NCBI RefSeq assembly: GCF_008831125.1
Contig: NZ_WBKA01000001.1
Span: forward strand, 496,001-560,000
Length of the DNA: 64,000 nt
From: Pseudoclavibacter caeni
Lineage (GTDB): Bacteria; Actinomycetota; Actinomycetes; Actinomycetales; Microbacteriaceae
Direction of reading: 5' to 3'
The notes beneath the pieces were generated by a model, which searched no databases, was not told the origin of the DNA, and saw only the letters and a program-made list of their open reading frames with translations. Positions 1 through 7,504 of this stretch are shown here, piece after piece; the stretch's first letter is position 1; every line of letters begins with the position of its first letter. The translations under genes were made by a program, and so were the position numbers.

Positions 1-115
1 CCGATCCGGTGGAGCCGGACGAGCAGGCGCTCAGCCCCAGCACGGCGGCGCCGGCGACGGCGGCGGCCATCGCGAGGCGGGAGAGCGAGCGGCGGTTTCG
101 GGTGTGTGTTCTCAT
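1..115 (-). CDS. Lipoprotein, N-terminal fragment (runs off the window)
   Basis: Only the first 38 codons are inside the window. They encode a typical actinobacterial lipoprotein signal: a basic n-region (MRTHTRNRRS), an Ala/Val-rich core, and the lipobox LSAC followed by a Ser/Gly-rich linker. After processing the Cys would be lipidated and the protein anchored on the outer face of the membrane. The mature domain is missing, so the function cannot be read. It could be a substrate-binding protein of a transporter, but nothing here proves that. It diverges from no gene and lies tail-side of moaD on the same strand. Confidence 0.75.
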   Translation of the reverse strand, partial: MRTHTRNRRSLSRLAMAAAVAGAAVLGLSACSSGSTGS

Positions 116-265
116 GACCTGGCCTTCCAGTGTGTCGCGGAGCGCGGCGGCGGAATTGGTGAAGCTATCGCTTACAACGCGAATGTACGCAGCCCGATCG
201 CACGAGCGGTTACCGCGGTGTTTCGTCTGCGTAACGGGATCGCCGGGCGCCATCCCCGGGCCGGA

Positions 266-511
266 TCACCCGCCGGCGAAGGGCGGCAGCACGTCCACCG
301 TCGCGGCGTCGACGACGAGATCGGCCCGGCGCAGCAGTCGTCCGTCGACGAAGCACGCAGACCGACGCGCCGCGTCGGCCGCGCAGGGGACGGCTGCGGC
401 GACCGCGGCGCGGATGCAGCCGACCGTGGCCGGGGACGACACGGGCAGCACGATCACCTCGGCCCCGGCCGCCTCGCGCAGCCCCGCGAAGAGTCTCACC
501 CGCAGCGGCAT
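266..511 (-). CDS. moaD: Molybdopterin synthase small subunit MoaD (ThiS/MoaD family)
   Basis: An 81-residue beta-grasp protein that ends in the diagnostic Gly-Gly (residues 80-81, context PPFAGG). In this family the C-terminal Gly is adenylated and thiocarboxylated, and then donates sulfur to cyclic pyranopterin phosphate inside the MoaD-MoaE complex. Length matches the family. The ATG lies two bases after the moaA stop, so it is translated with moaA. The larger open frame that continues upstream in the same phase crosses moaA out of frame and is not real. Its partner MoaE is part of a fusion protein encoded at 5382-6485. Confidence 0.85.
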   Translation of the reverse strand: MPLRVRLFAGLREAAGAEVIVLPVSSPATVGCIRAAVAAAVPCAADAARRSACFVDGRLLRRADLVVDAATVDVLPPFAGG

Positions 512-513
512 GT

Positions 514-1581
514 TCACCCTCCGATCGCGCTCATGGGGCGGCGTGGCGGCACGAAGCCGGCCCGATCGATGCCGTGGGCCGCCGGCTTCGCCCACTGGGC
601 GCCCCGCCACAGCCGCTCCAGCTCGTCGTCGTCGGCACCGTCCCGCAGAGGGCCGAGCAGATCGGTCTCGACGTGGGAGAACAGGCAGGCGCGCACCCGA
701 CCGTCCGCGGTCAGCCGGGTGCGCGAGCACGCCGCACAGAACGGCGCGGTGACGGATGCGATGATCCCGACCTCGCCGAGCCGGCGGTCGCCCTCGAACA
801 CGACGTGGGACGCGGCCGGGTCGCTGCCCCGCGGGCGGTCGACCGGCCGGAGGGTGAAGGCCTCGCCGAGCAGCGCGAGCGTCTCGGCGGCGGTGACCAT
901 CGCGTCCCGCCGCCACCCGTGCCCCGCGTCGAGCGGCATCTGCTCGATGAACCGGGGCGTGATGCCGCGGTCGAGCGCCCAGCGCACGATCGGCACGGCC
1001 TGGTCGGTGTTGACCCCGCGCATGAGCACCGTGTTCACCCGCAGCTCGGGTACCCCGGCGGCGCGGGCGGCCGCGACGCCCGCGAGCGTGCGGGGCAGCA
1101 GCGGGCGGCGGGACACAGCGCGGGCGACGTCCGGATCGAGCGCGTCGAGCGAGACGTTCAGCCGGTCGAGTCCCGCCCGGCGCAGGTCGGCCACCCGCTC
1201 GGCGAGGCTCACCCCGTTCGTCGTCATAGCGATCATCGGCCGCGGACGCAGCCGCGCGATCCGGGCGACGAGGTCGACCAGGCCGGGCCGCAGCAGCGGC
1301 TCGCCGCCGGTCAGCCGCACCTTGCGCACGCCGAGGCGCATGACAGACAGGCGCACGAGGCGGATGACCTCGTCGTCCGTCATCACCTGTCTGCGGGGCA
1401 GCCATGGCACGCCGTCGGCAGGCAGACAGTACGTGCAGCGCAGCCCGCACCGGTCGGTGAGCGACACGCGCAGGTCGGCCGCCCGGCGCCCCAGCCGGTC
1501 GGCGAGCGGCCGCTCCACCGGGGCGCCGTCGGCGATCCGCAGCGGGGCGGCGGGGGACGGGGTGACGGGAACGGCGGACAT
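514..1581 (-). CDS. moaA: GTP 3',8-cyclase MoaA (radical SAM)
   Basis: A 355-residue radical SAM enzyme for the first step of molybdenum cofactor synthesis: GTP to 3',8-cyclo-dihydro-GTP, later converted by MoaC to cPMP. The N-terminal [4Fe-4S] motif CGLRCTYC has Cys45, Cys49 and Cys52. A TGGEPLLRPG motif follows near residue 91. The C-terminal cluster motif CAACSRTRL with a later Cys (RACLF) binds the second cluster that contacts GTP. The protein ends in Gly-Gly (MSAIGG), the conserved MoaA tail. It heads a moaA-moaD operon divergent from modA across about 160 bases, which must hold both promoters. Confidence 0.95.
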   Translation of the reverse strand: MSAVPVTPSPAAPLRIADGAPVERPLADRLGRRAADLRVSLTDRCGLRCTYCLPADGVPWLPRRQVMTDDEVIRLVRLSVMRLGVRKVRLTGGEPLLRPGLVDLVARIARLRPRPMIAMTTNGVSLAERVADLRRAGLDRLNVSLDALDPDVARAVSRRPLLPRTLAGVAAARAAGVPELRVNTVLMRGVNTDQAVPIVRWALDRGITPRFIEQMPLDAGHGWRRDAMVTAAETLALLGEAFTLRPVDRPRGSDPAASHVVFEGDRRLGEVGIIASVTAPFCAACSRTRLTADGRVRACLFSHVETDLLGPLRDGADDDELERLWRGAQWAKPAAHGIDRAGFVPPRRPMSAIGG

Positions 1582-1739
1582 GCGACGAGTCTAGGGAGGA
1601 CTGTGGCGCGGCGACCCCGTGCCATGTTTCCGGCTCGTGAAATCTGTCGACTTCCCGGTCGGCAACCGGAGGCGGACGCGTACGCTGCCGCTCATACCCG
1701 TCGCCCGGGCCCGCCACGGACGACAGGAGAGGAGGGACC

Positions 1740-2696
1740 ATGCGCACGTCGACGAGCACCGGGACACCGGGGGCGCCCCGAGCCGATCACCCGGACCAGG
1801 CCGGGACCGGCGCGGTCGCGGAACACCTGCGACGCGCACTGGACGAGTCCGCTGTCTCGGCACCCGCCGACCCGCCCGTCCCTCGATCCGCGTCCGCCCG
1901 TCGGTCCCGCCGACGCGAGCACCGGCTGGCGATGATCGGCCTGTCGCTCGCGGCCGGCTGCGCCGCCGCACTGGGCGGCTGCGCCGACGGCGGCGACCAG
2001 GCCGCCTCCACCACGGCGGAGACGACGGTGACGGTGTACGCCGCCGCGTCGCTGACCGACTCGTTCACCGAGCTCGGCGAGCAGTACGAGCAGGCCCACC
2101 CCGGCACCACCGTGCGGTTCAGCTTCGGCGGCTCCTCGGGGCTCGTCTCGCAGCTGCAGGAGGGCGCCGCCGCCGACGTGCTCGCCACCGCCGACGAGCG
2201 GAACATGACGAAGGCCGCTGACGCCGGGCTCGTCGACGGCGACCCGGAGACGTTCGCGCGCAACGTGCTCGAGATCGTCACCCCACCCGACGACCCCGCG
2301 GGCATCGCCCAGCCCGCCGACATCGCCCGCTCCGGCGTGCGCCTGGTGGTCTGCGCCGAGCAGGTGCCCTGCGGGGCAGCGACCCGGGCCCTCGCCGGCG
2401 GCCTCGGGGTGACCCTGCATCCGGTCAGCGAGGAGAACGCGGTCACCGACGTGCTCGGCAAGGTCACCTCCGGCGAGGCGGACGCCGGCGTCGTCTACGT
2501 CACCGACGCCCGCGGCGCCGGGGACGCGGTGCGCGAGGTGCCGATCCCCGACGACGAGAACGTGACGAACACGTACCCCATCGCCCGGCTCGCGGACGCC
2601 CCGGCCGGGGACGCCGCCGACGACTTCATCGCCTTCGTGCGCTCCGACGACGGCCAGCGGGTGCTCGCCGACCATGGCTTCCAGCGCGCCGCGTAG
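1740..2696 (+). CDS. modA: Molybdate ABC transporter substrate-binding lipoprotein
   Basis: Periplasmic-type binding protein for molybdate/tungstate. The mature part starts with the ModA hallmark VTVYAAASLTDSFTELG (about residues 96-112), followed by RFSFGGSSGLVSQL, and ends with the typical DDFIAFVRSDDGQRVLADHGF. The lipobox LGGC places the lipidated Cys at residue 81. The signal peptide is preceded by an unusual 50-60-residue hydrophilic extension. The ATG at 1740 was kept because it has a strong ribosome site (GGAGAGGAGGG, 3-4 bases upstream). An internal start near residue 65 would leave too few basic residues. modB overlaps its 3' end. Confidence 0.9.
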   Translation: MRTSTSTGTPGAPRADHPDQAGTGAVAEHLRRALDESAVSAPADPPVPRSASARRSRRREHRLAMIGLSLAAGCAAALGGCADGGDQAASTTAETTVTVYAAASLTDSFTELGEQYEQAHPGTTVRFSFGGSSGLVSQLQEGAAADVLATADERNMTKAADAGLVDGDPETFARNVLEIVTPPDDPAGIAQPADIARSGVRLVVCAEQVPCGAATRALAGGLGVTLHPVSEENAVTDVLGKVTSGEADAGVVYVTDARGAGDAVREVPIPDDENVTNTYPIARLADAPAGDAADDFIAFVRSDDGQRVLADHGFQRAA

Positions 2697-3480
2697 CCTG
2701 CTCGCGGTCGGCTGGGCCGGGGTCGCCCTGCTCGCCCTGCCGCTGGGCGGGATGCTCGTGCGCGTGCCCTTCGCCCGCCTGCCCGAGCTGCTCGGCTCCG
2801 CGGCCAGCCTCGACGCCCTGCGGCTGAGCCTCGTGACCGCGGCGCTGGCCACCGTCGCCTCCCTCGCGCTCGGTCTGCCGATCGCGCTGCTGCTGCACGC
2901 GGGCGGCCCGGGCCGGGCCCTGCTGCGCGCGATCGTGCTCGTTCCCCTCGTGCTGCCCCCGGTCGTCAGCGGCCTCGCGCTGCTGTACACGTTCGGGCGC
3001 ACCGGGGCGGCCGGGCGGTTGCTCGCCGCCGCCGGGGTGCAGATCGGCTTCACCACCGCGGCGGTCGTCATCGCCCAGACCTTCGTGTCGCTGCCGTTCG
3101 TGGTGCTGACCCTCGAGCAGGCGCTCGACGGGGTGGGCCGCGCGGGCGTCGAGCTCGCCCGGGCTCTCGGCGCCGGGCCGTGGACGCTGCTGTGGCGCAT
3201 CACCCTGCCCGCCATGCGCGGGTCGCTGCTGACCGCCGGGGTGCTCGCCCTCGCCCGCAGCCTCGGGGAGTTCGGGGCCACACTCGCCTTCGCCGGCAGC
3301 ATGCAAGGAGTCACCCGGACGCTGCCGCTCGAGATCTACCTGCAGCGGGAGGACGACGTTCCCGCAGCCCTCGCCCTGTCGCTCGTGCTCATGACGGTCG
3401 CCCTCCTCACCGTGTTCGTCGCCTGGCTCGTGCCCGCCCTCACCCGCGGCCGTGTCGCCGCGGAGCCCGGGGTAGGGTGA
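2674..3480 (+). CDS. modB: Molybdate ABC transporter permease ModB
   Basis: A 268-residue inner-membrane permease with about five to six hydrophobic segments. The cytoplasmic EAA loop is clear: ELARALGAGPWTLLWRITLPA (residues about 152-172), which docks to the ATPase. RSLGEFGATLAFAGS and TLPLEIYLQ are typical of ModB/CysT permeases. The ATG lies inside the modA 3' end (23-base overlap), so translation is coupled. No ATPase gene follows: the next gene, 4 bases on, is moeA. ModC must be supplied from elsewhere or by a shared ATPase. Confidence 0.93.
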   Translation: MASSAPRSLLAVGWAGVALLALPLGGMLVRVPFARLPELLGSAASLDALRLSLVTAALATVASLALGLPIALLLHAGGPGRALLRAIVLVPLVLPPVVSGLALLYTFGRTGAAGRLLAAAGVQIGFTTAAVVIAQTFVSLPFVVLTLEQALDGVGRAGVELARALGAGPWTLLWRITLPAMRGSLLTAGVLALARSLGEFGATLAFAGSMQGVTRTLPLEIYLQREDDVPAALALSLVLMTVALLTVFVAWLVPALTRGRVAAEPGVG

Positions 3481-3484
3481 CCGC

Positions 3485-4777
3485 ATGACCAGCGTCGCAG
3501 ACCACCGCGCCCGGCTCGTCGCCCTGCTCGACGGCGCCCTCGCCGCCGCGCGCGCCGAGACCGAGACGATCGCCCCGGCCGCCGCGCTCGCGGACGACCC
3601 CACCGCGCTGGTCGGGCGCGTGCTCGGTGAGTCGGTGCGTGCCGCCGGCGACCTGCCCCCGTTCGACAACGCGCAGATGGACGGCTGGGCGGTGCGGGCC
3701 GCCGACCTCGCCGACGCCACCCCCGAGCACCCGGTTCGGCTCGAGGTCACCGCCGAGATCCCCGCCGGCGAGACGGGCCGCCCGCTCGCGGCCGGCCAGG
3801 CCGCCCCGATCATGACCGGCGCCCCGGTGCCGGCCGGCGCCGACGCCATCGTGCCCGTCGAGGACGGACTGCCCGCCCGCTTCCTCGCACCCGGCGAGCG
3901 GATCGCGCTGCCCGCTCCCGTGCCCGCGGGCACCTACGTGCGCCGCCGTGGCGGCGACCTGCCCACCGGGGCCCTCGTGCTGCCGGAGGGGCATCCGCTC
4001 GACGCGGGGGAGTGGGCGGCGATCGCCGCGGCCGGCCATGCCGCGGTGCGCGTGCGCCGTCGCCCGCGCGTCCTCGTCGTGAGCACCGGCCGCGAACTCG
4101 CCGCCGGACCGGCCGGCATCCCGGACGCCGACCTCGTGGCCCTCGCCGTGGCGCTGACCGGCGCCGGCTGCGCCGTGCGGTCGCTGCAGCAGCCCCACGA
4201 CGACCCAGAGCGGCTCGCCGCCGCGCTCGACGCCCGCGTCACGGCGCTCGCCCCGGACCTCGTCGTCACCGCCGGGGGCATCAGCGCCGGCGCCCACGAG
4301 GTGGTGCGGCAGGCGCTCGAGCCGCGCGGGCTCGACGTCGGCGTCATCGCGATGCAGCCCGGCGGGCCACAGGGGGCGGGCCCGGTGCGGCTCGGCGGCC
4401 GGGACGTCGCCGTGATCGCCCTGCCCGGCAACCCCGTCAGCGTGCTCGTGAGCCTTGAGGTGCTCGTGCTGTCCGCCCTGCGGGCCGTGTGGACGGGCGC
4501 CCCCGAGCCCGCTCCCCGGCTCGTGCCGCTCGCGGAGGGGGTCGTCTCCCCGGCCGGACGCGAGCAGTATCGCCGGATCCGCCTGCGCGACACGCCCACC
4601 GGACCGATCGCCGTGCCGGTGGGCGGGCCCGGCTCGCACCTGATCGCCGCGTACCCCCGGGCCGACGCGCTCGCCCGCATCCCCGCGGAGCGCACCGCGG
4701 TCGCGGCCGGCGAGCCGGTCGAGATCAGATCCATCCACGGCCTGCACCCGGATCGACCCGAATGGAGGGCAGGATGA
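3485..4777 (+). CDS. moeA: Molybdopterin molybdenumtransferase MoeA
   Basis: A 430-residue enzyme that inserts molybdate into adenylylated molybdopterin. Domain order is the usual one: N-terminal domains I/II with [17 protein letters not shown] near residue 59, the MoCF-binding domain with [11 protein letters not shown] (about residue 262) and [14 protein letters not shown] (about residue 316), then the C-terminal domain IV. It starts 4 bases after modB and overlaps moaC by 4 bases (ATGA). It belongs to the modA-modB-moeA-moaC-mogA/moaE run, so molybdate uptake and cofactor assembly are probably transcribed together. Confidence 0.94.
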   Translation: MTSVADHRARLVALLDGALAAARAETETIAPAAALADDPTALVGRVLGESVRAAGDLPPFDNAQMDGWAVRAADLADATPEHPVRLEVTAEIPAGETGRPLAAGQAAPIMTGAPVPAGADAIVPVEDGLPARFLAPGERIALPAPVPAGTYVRRRGGDLPTGALVLPEGHPLDAGEWAAIAAAGHAAVRVRRRPRVLVVSTGRELAAGPAGIPDADLVALAVALTGAGCAVRSLQQPHDDPERLAAALDARVTALAPDLVVTAGGISAGAHEVVRQALEPRGLDVGVIAMQPGGPQGAGPVRLGGRDVAVIALPGNPVSVLVSLEVLVLSALRAVWTGAPEPAPRLVPLAEGVVSPAGREQYRRIRLRDTPTGPIAVPVGGPGSHLIAAYPRADALARIPAERTAVAAGEPVEIRSIHGLHPDRPEWRAG

Positions 4778-5385
4778 GCGACGACGTGCGGACGGACGGC
4801 CCGGACGAGGCCGAGGCGCGACGGGACGGGACGTCGCCCCGGGCCGAGCTCGCCGGTGCGGCCGGGGCCGTCAGCGCGGCCGAGGCCGGCGGCGTCCCCC
4901 GGCAGCGGGACGCGGCGCTCACCCATGTCGGCCCGGACGGCCGGGTGCGCATGGTCGATGTCTCCGCGAAGCCCGCGACCGTGCGCGAGGCGACCGCGGC
5001 CGGCTGCGTGCGCATGCTCCCGCGCGTGCGGCGGATGCTGCTCGACGGCGCGCTGCCGAAGGGCGACGCGCTCGCGACGGCCCGCATCGCCGGCGTCCTC
5101 GCCGCCAAGCGCACCGCCGAGCTCATCCCGCTGTGCCACGCGCTGCCGCTGACGGATGTCGCCGTCGACTTCGCCCCCGACGGCGCCGACGGGATCGTCA
5201 TCACCGCGACGGCCCGCACGACCTGGCGCACCGGCGTCGAGATGGAGGCGCTCACCGCGGTGAGCGTCGCCGCCCTGACCGTCTACGACATGATCAAGGC
5301 CGTCGACCGCCACCCGCGCATCGGCGACATCCGGCTGACTGCCAAGCGCGGCGGCCGCAGTGGCGACTGGACGGAGCGACGATGA
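4774..5385 (+). CDS. moaC: Cyclic pyranopterin monophosphate synthase MoaC
   Basis: A 203-residue protein that converts 3',8-cyclo-GTP into cyclic pyranopterin monophosphate. Family signatures are [18 protein letters not shown], the [31 protein letters not shown] segment, and the C-terminal [17 protein letters not shown] region with the conserved Lys and Asp. A poorly conserved N-terminal extension of about 45 residues precedes the core, making it longer than the usual 160 residues. The ATG overlaps the moeA stop as ATGA, and its own stop overlaps the next start in the same way. Confidence 0.93.
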   Translation: MSDDVRTDGPDEAEARRDGTSPRAELAGAAGAVSAAEAGGVPRQRDAALTHVGPDGRVRMVDVSAKPATVREATAAGCVRMLPRVRRMLLDGALPKGDALATARIAGVLAAKRTAELIPLCHALPLTDVAVDFAPDGADGIVITATARTTWRTGVEMEALTAVSVAALTVYDMIKAVDRHPRIGDIRLTAKRGGRSGDWTERR

Positions 5386-6485
5386 CCCGCGCCGCACGCA
5401 TCGTCATCGCGTCCACCCGGGCCGCCGCAGGGACGCGTGCGGATGCGACCGGCCCGGTGATCGCCGCCTGGGCCCGCGCACACGACCTCGACCCGCAGGT
5501 CGCCGTCGTCGCCGACGGGGCGCCCGTCGGACGGGCGATCGCGCAGGCGCTGCAGGATGCCCCTGCGCTTGTGGTCACCAGCGGCGGCACCGGGATCGGC
5601 CCCGGTGACCACACACCCGAGGAGACCCTGCCGCTGCTCGACCGCGCCCTGCCCGGCGTCGCCGAGGCCCTGCGCGCCGAGGGGATGCGGCACACCCCGC
5701 TGGCGGCGCTCGGCCGCGGCGTCGCCGGGGTCGCCGGGCACACCCTGGTGGTGAACCTGCCCGGCTCCCCGCGTGGCGTCGCCGAGGGTCTCGGCGTGCT
5801 CGACGGGCTGCTCGACCACGTGCTCGACCAGCTCGCCGGCGGCGATCATGCACCTGTGCCGGGCGCGGGCGACGCGGCGTGCGGGGGTCACGCCCCCGTG
5901 CCGGGTGCGGGGTGGAACCCGCCCTGCCGCCCTGCTGCCCCGCCGCCCGCGGCCGGACCGGGAGAAGACGGCCGTGCGACGGCGGACGCCCGAGCCGTCA
6001 CCGCCGCGGTTGGCCCCGCCCCGATCACCGCCGCCGACCGCGAGGCCCTCGCCGATGCGGTGCGCGCCGACGACTGCGGCGCCCTCGTCACCTTCACCGG
6101 CGTCGTGCGCGACCACGACGCGGGCCGCGCGGTGCGCGCGATCGAGTACGTCGCGCATCCCGCTGCGGCCGCGCTGCTGCGCGGCGCGCTCGCCGCCGCC
6201 CTGGCCGAGGCGGGGGAGCCGGCCGCCCGGATCGCCGCCCGGCATCGCACCGGACGGCTCGACGTCGGCGAGGCAGCCGTCCACCTCGTCGTCGCGGCCC
6301 CGCACCGCGCCGCCGCGTTCGCCGCCTGCGCGGCAGCCATCGACCGGATCAAGGCCGATGTGCCGATCTGGAAGCGACAGCTCATGGCCGCCGGAGACGC
6401 GGTCTGGAGCGGCATGAGCGGACCCGGCACCGCCCCTCGGGAAGCGCTCGACCGGCCCGGCGACGGAGCCGACTCCGAGCGGTAA
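5382..6485 (+). CDS. MogA/MoaB-type molybdopterin adenylyltransferase fused to MoaE
   Basis: A 367-residue two-domain protein. Residues 1 to about 150 are a MogA/MoaB domain that adenylylates molybdopterin, with the motifs [15 protein letters not shown] and [10 protein letters not shown] Pro/Ala/Gly-rich linker (about 155-225) with two similar GHAPVPGAG segments leads to a MoaE domain (about 225-360). The MoaE domain has FTGVVRDHD, the dimer segment [14 protein letters not shown] and the active-site KADVPIWKR. One chain thus makes molybdopterin with MoaD and then activates it for MoeA. Its start overlaps the moaC stop by 4 bases. Confidence 0.9.
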   Translation: MTRAARIVIASTRAAAGTRADATGPVIAAWARAHDLDPQVAVVADGAPVGRAIAQALQDAPALVVTSGGTGIGPGDHTPEETLPLLDRALPGVAEALRAEGMRHTPLAALGRGVAGVAGHTLVVNLPGSPRGVAEGLGVLDGLLDHVLDQLAGGDHAPVPGAGDAACGGHAPVPGAGWNPPCRPAAPPPAAGPGEDGRATADARAVTAAVGPAPITAADREALADAVRADDCGALVTFTGVVRDHDAGRAVRAIEYVAHPAAAALLRGALAAALAEAGEPAARIAARHRTGRLDVGEAAVHLVVAAPHRAAAFAACAAAIDRIKADVPIWKRQLMAAGDAVWSGMSGPGTAPREALDRPGDGADSER

Positions 6486-6504
6486 CCCGCGGGAAACATC
6501 CCTG

Positions 6505-6526
6505 GTGTTCACTCATGGGTGAACAC
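6505..6526. promoter_or_regulatory. Perfect 8-6-8 inverted repeat upstream of the xanthine dehydrogenase genes
   Basis: GTGTTCAC, six spacer bases and GTGAACAC form a perfect palindrome in the 83-base gap between the mogA/moaE stop and the FAD-subunit ATG. It ends 43 bases before that ATG. The size and symmetry fit the operator of a dimeric repressor such as a TetR or GntR family member. The site is too short and not T-rich enough to look like a terminator. Which regulator binds is unknown; no regulator gene is adjacent. Confidence 0.6.
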
Positions 6527-6568
6527 GCTGGCCGGGGTGTGCGCCGGCCGGATGCGGGAGGTGCGGCG

Positions 6569-7504
6569 ATGGATCTGGATACGGTGGTGCGGGCGCGACG
6601 CCCCCACGGGGAGGCGGAGCTCGACCTGCTCCCCGGCGAGCGCTACATGAGCGGCGGCACGTGGCTGCTCTCCGAGCCGCAGCCGGCGGTGATCGGCCTC
6701 GTCGACCTGACCGCGATGGGCTGGCGACCCTGGCACGCCGACGAGACGGGCCTGACCCTGTCGAGCACGTGCACGATCGCCCGGGTCGCCGCGATCCCCG
6801 ACCGGTTCGGCTGGCGGGCCCACCCGCTGCTGCGGCAGAGCTGCATGGCCCTGTACGGGTCGTTCAAGGTCTGGAACGTCGCGACCGTCGGCGGCAACAT
6901 CTGCGCGGCGCTGCCACCCGGGCCGATGACCGCCCTCGCGGTCGCGCTCGACGGCGTCGCCACGATCCGCCGGCCGGGCGGGGCGCGGCGGACGACCCCC
7001 GTCGAGCGGCTCGTCACCGGGCTGCTGCGCACGACGCTCGCCCCCGGCGAGATGCTCGAGCAGGTGCACCTGCCGGCCGACGCGCTCGGCGCCCGGTGCG
7101 GGTACCGCAAGATCGCCCAGGCCGAGATCGGCCGCTCCGGCGCGGTGCTCATGGCCCGCCAGCACGACGACGGCCGCTTCGTCCTCGCGATCACCGCGTC
7201 GACGCTGCACCCCGAGGTGTTGCGCTGGGCCGCCCCGCCCGCGCCGGCCGACCTGCAGGCAGCCATCGACGGGATCGACTCGTGGTACTCCGACCCGCAC
7301 GGCGCGGCCGACTGGCGCGAGCACGTCACCCGCGTGCTCGCCGAGGAGCTGCGCGCCGAGCTCGCGTCCGGCGGCGGCCTCGGGGCGTCCGTCGGCGCGG
7401 CGGGACCGGGCGCACGGGGTCTGACGGATGCCGGGGGCATGGGGCTTGAGCCGGGCTCCGCCGGATCGGCGACGCCGACGGGGATGACGGACGAGGAGGC
7501 ATGA
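6569..7504 (+). CDS. xdhB: Xanthine dehydrogenase FAD-binding subunit
   Basis: A 311-residue CoxM/XdhB-type subunit that carries FAD and passes electrons from the iron-sulfur subunit to NAD+. FAD contacts are seen in YMSGGTWLL (near residue 29), the CTIARVAAIP region, and the central TVGGNICAALPPGPMTALAVALDGV (about residues 108-132). The C-terminal CO dehydrogenase flavoprotein domain follows (KIAQAEIGRSGAVL), with a low-complexity Gly/Ala tail. The ATG was chosen for the upstream GGGAGGTG ribosome site. The gene overlaps the next one by 4 bases (ATGA). Confidence 0.88.
   Translation: MDLDTVVRARRPHGEAELDLLPGERYMSGGTWLLSEPQPAVIGLVDLTAMGWRPWHADETGLTLSSTCTIARVAAIPDRFGWRAHPLLRQSCMALYGSFKVWNVATVGGNICAALPPGPMTALAVALDGVATIRRPGGARRTTPVERLVTGLLRTTLAPGEMLEQVHLPADALGARCGYRKIAQAEIGRSGAVLMARQHDDGRFVLAITASTLHPEVLRWAAPPAPADLQAAIDGIDSWYSDPHGAADWREHVTRVLAEELRAELASGGGLGASVGAAGPGARGLTDAGGMGLEPGSAGSATPTGMTDEEA

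Noticed and set aside
1582-1739. Possible molybdenum cofactor riboswitch between moaA and modA
   Set aside because: No conserved paired stems could be recognised by eye; only ordinary promoter-sized space between divergent genes.
266-1759. A long minus-strand frame of 497 codons containing moaD at its end
   Set aside because: Only its last 81 codons make a protein family member; the rest overlaps moaA out of frame.
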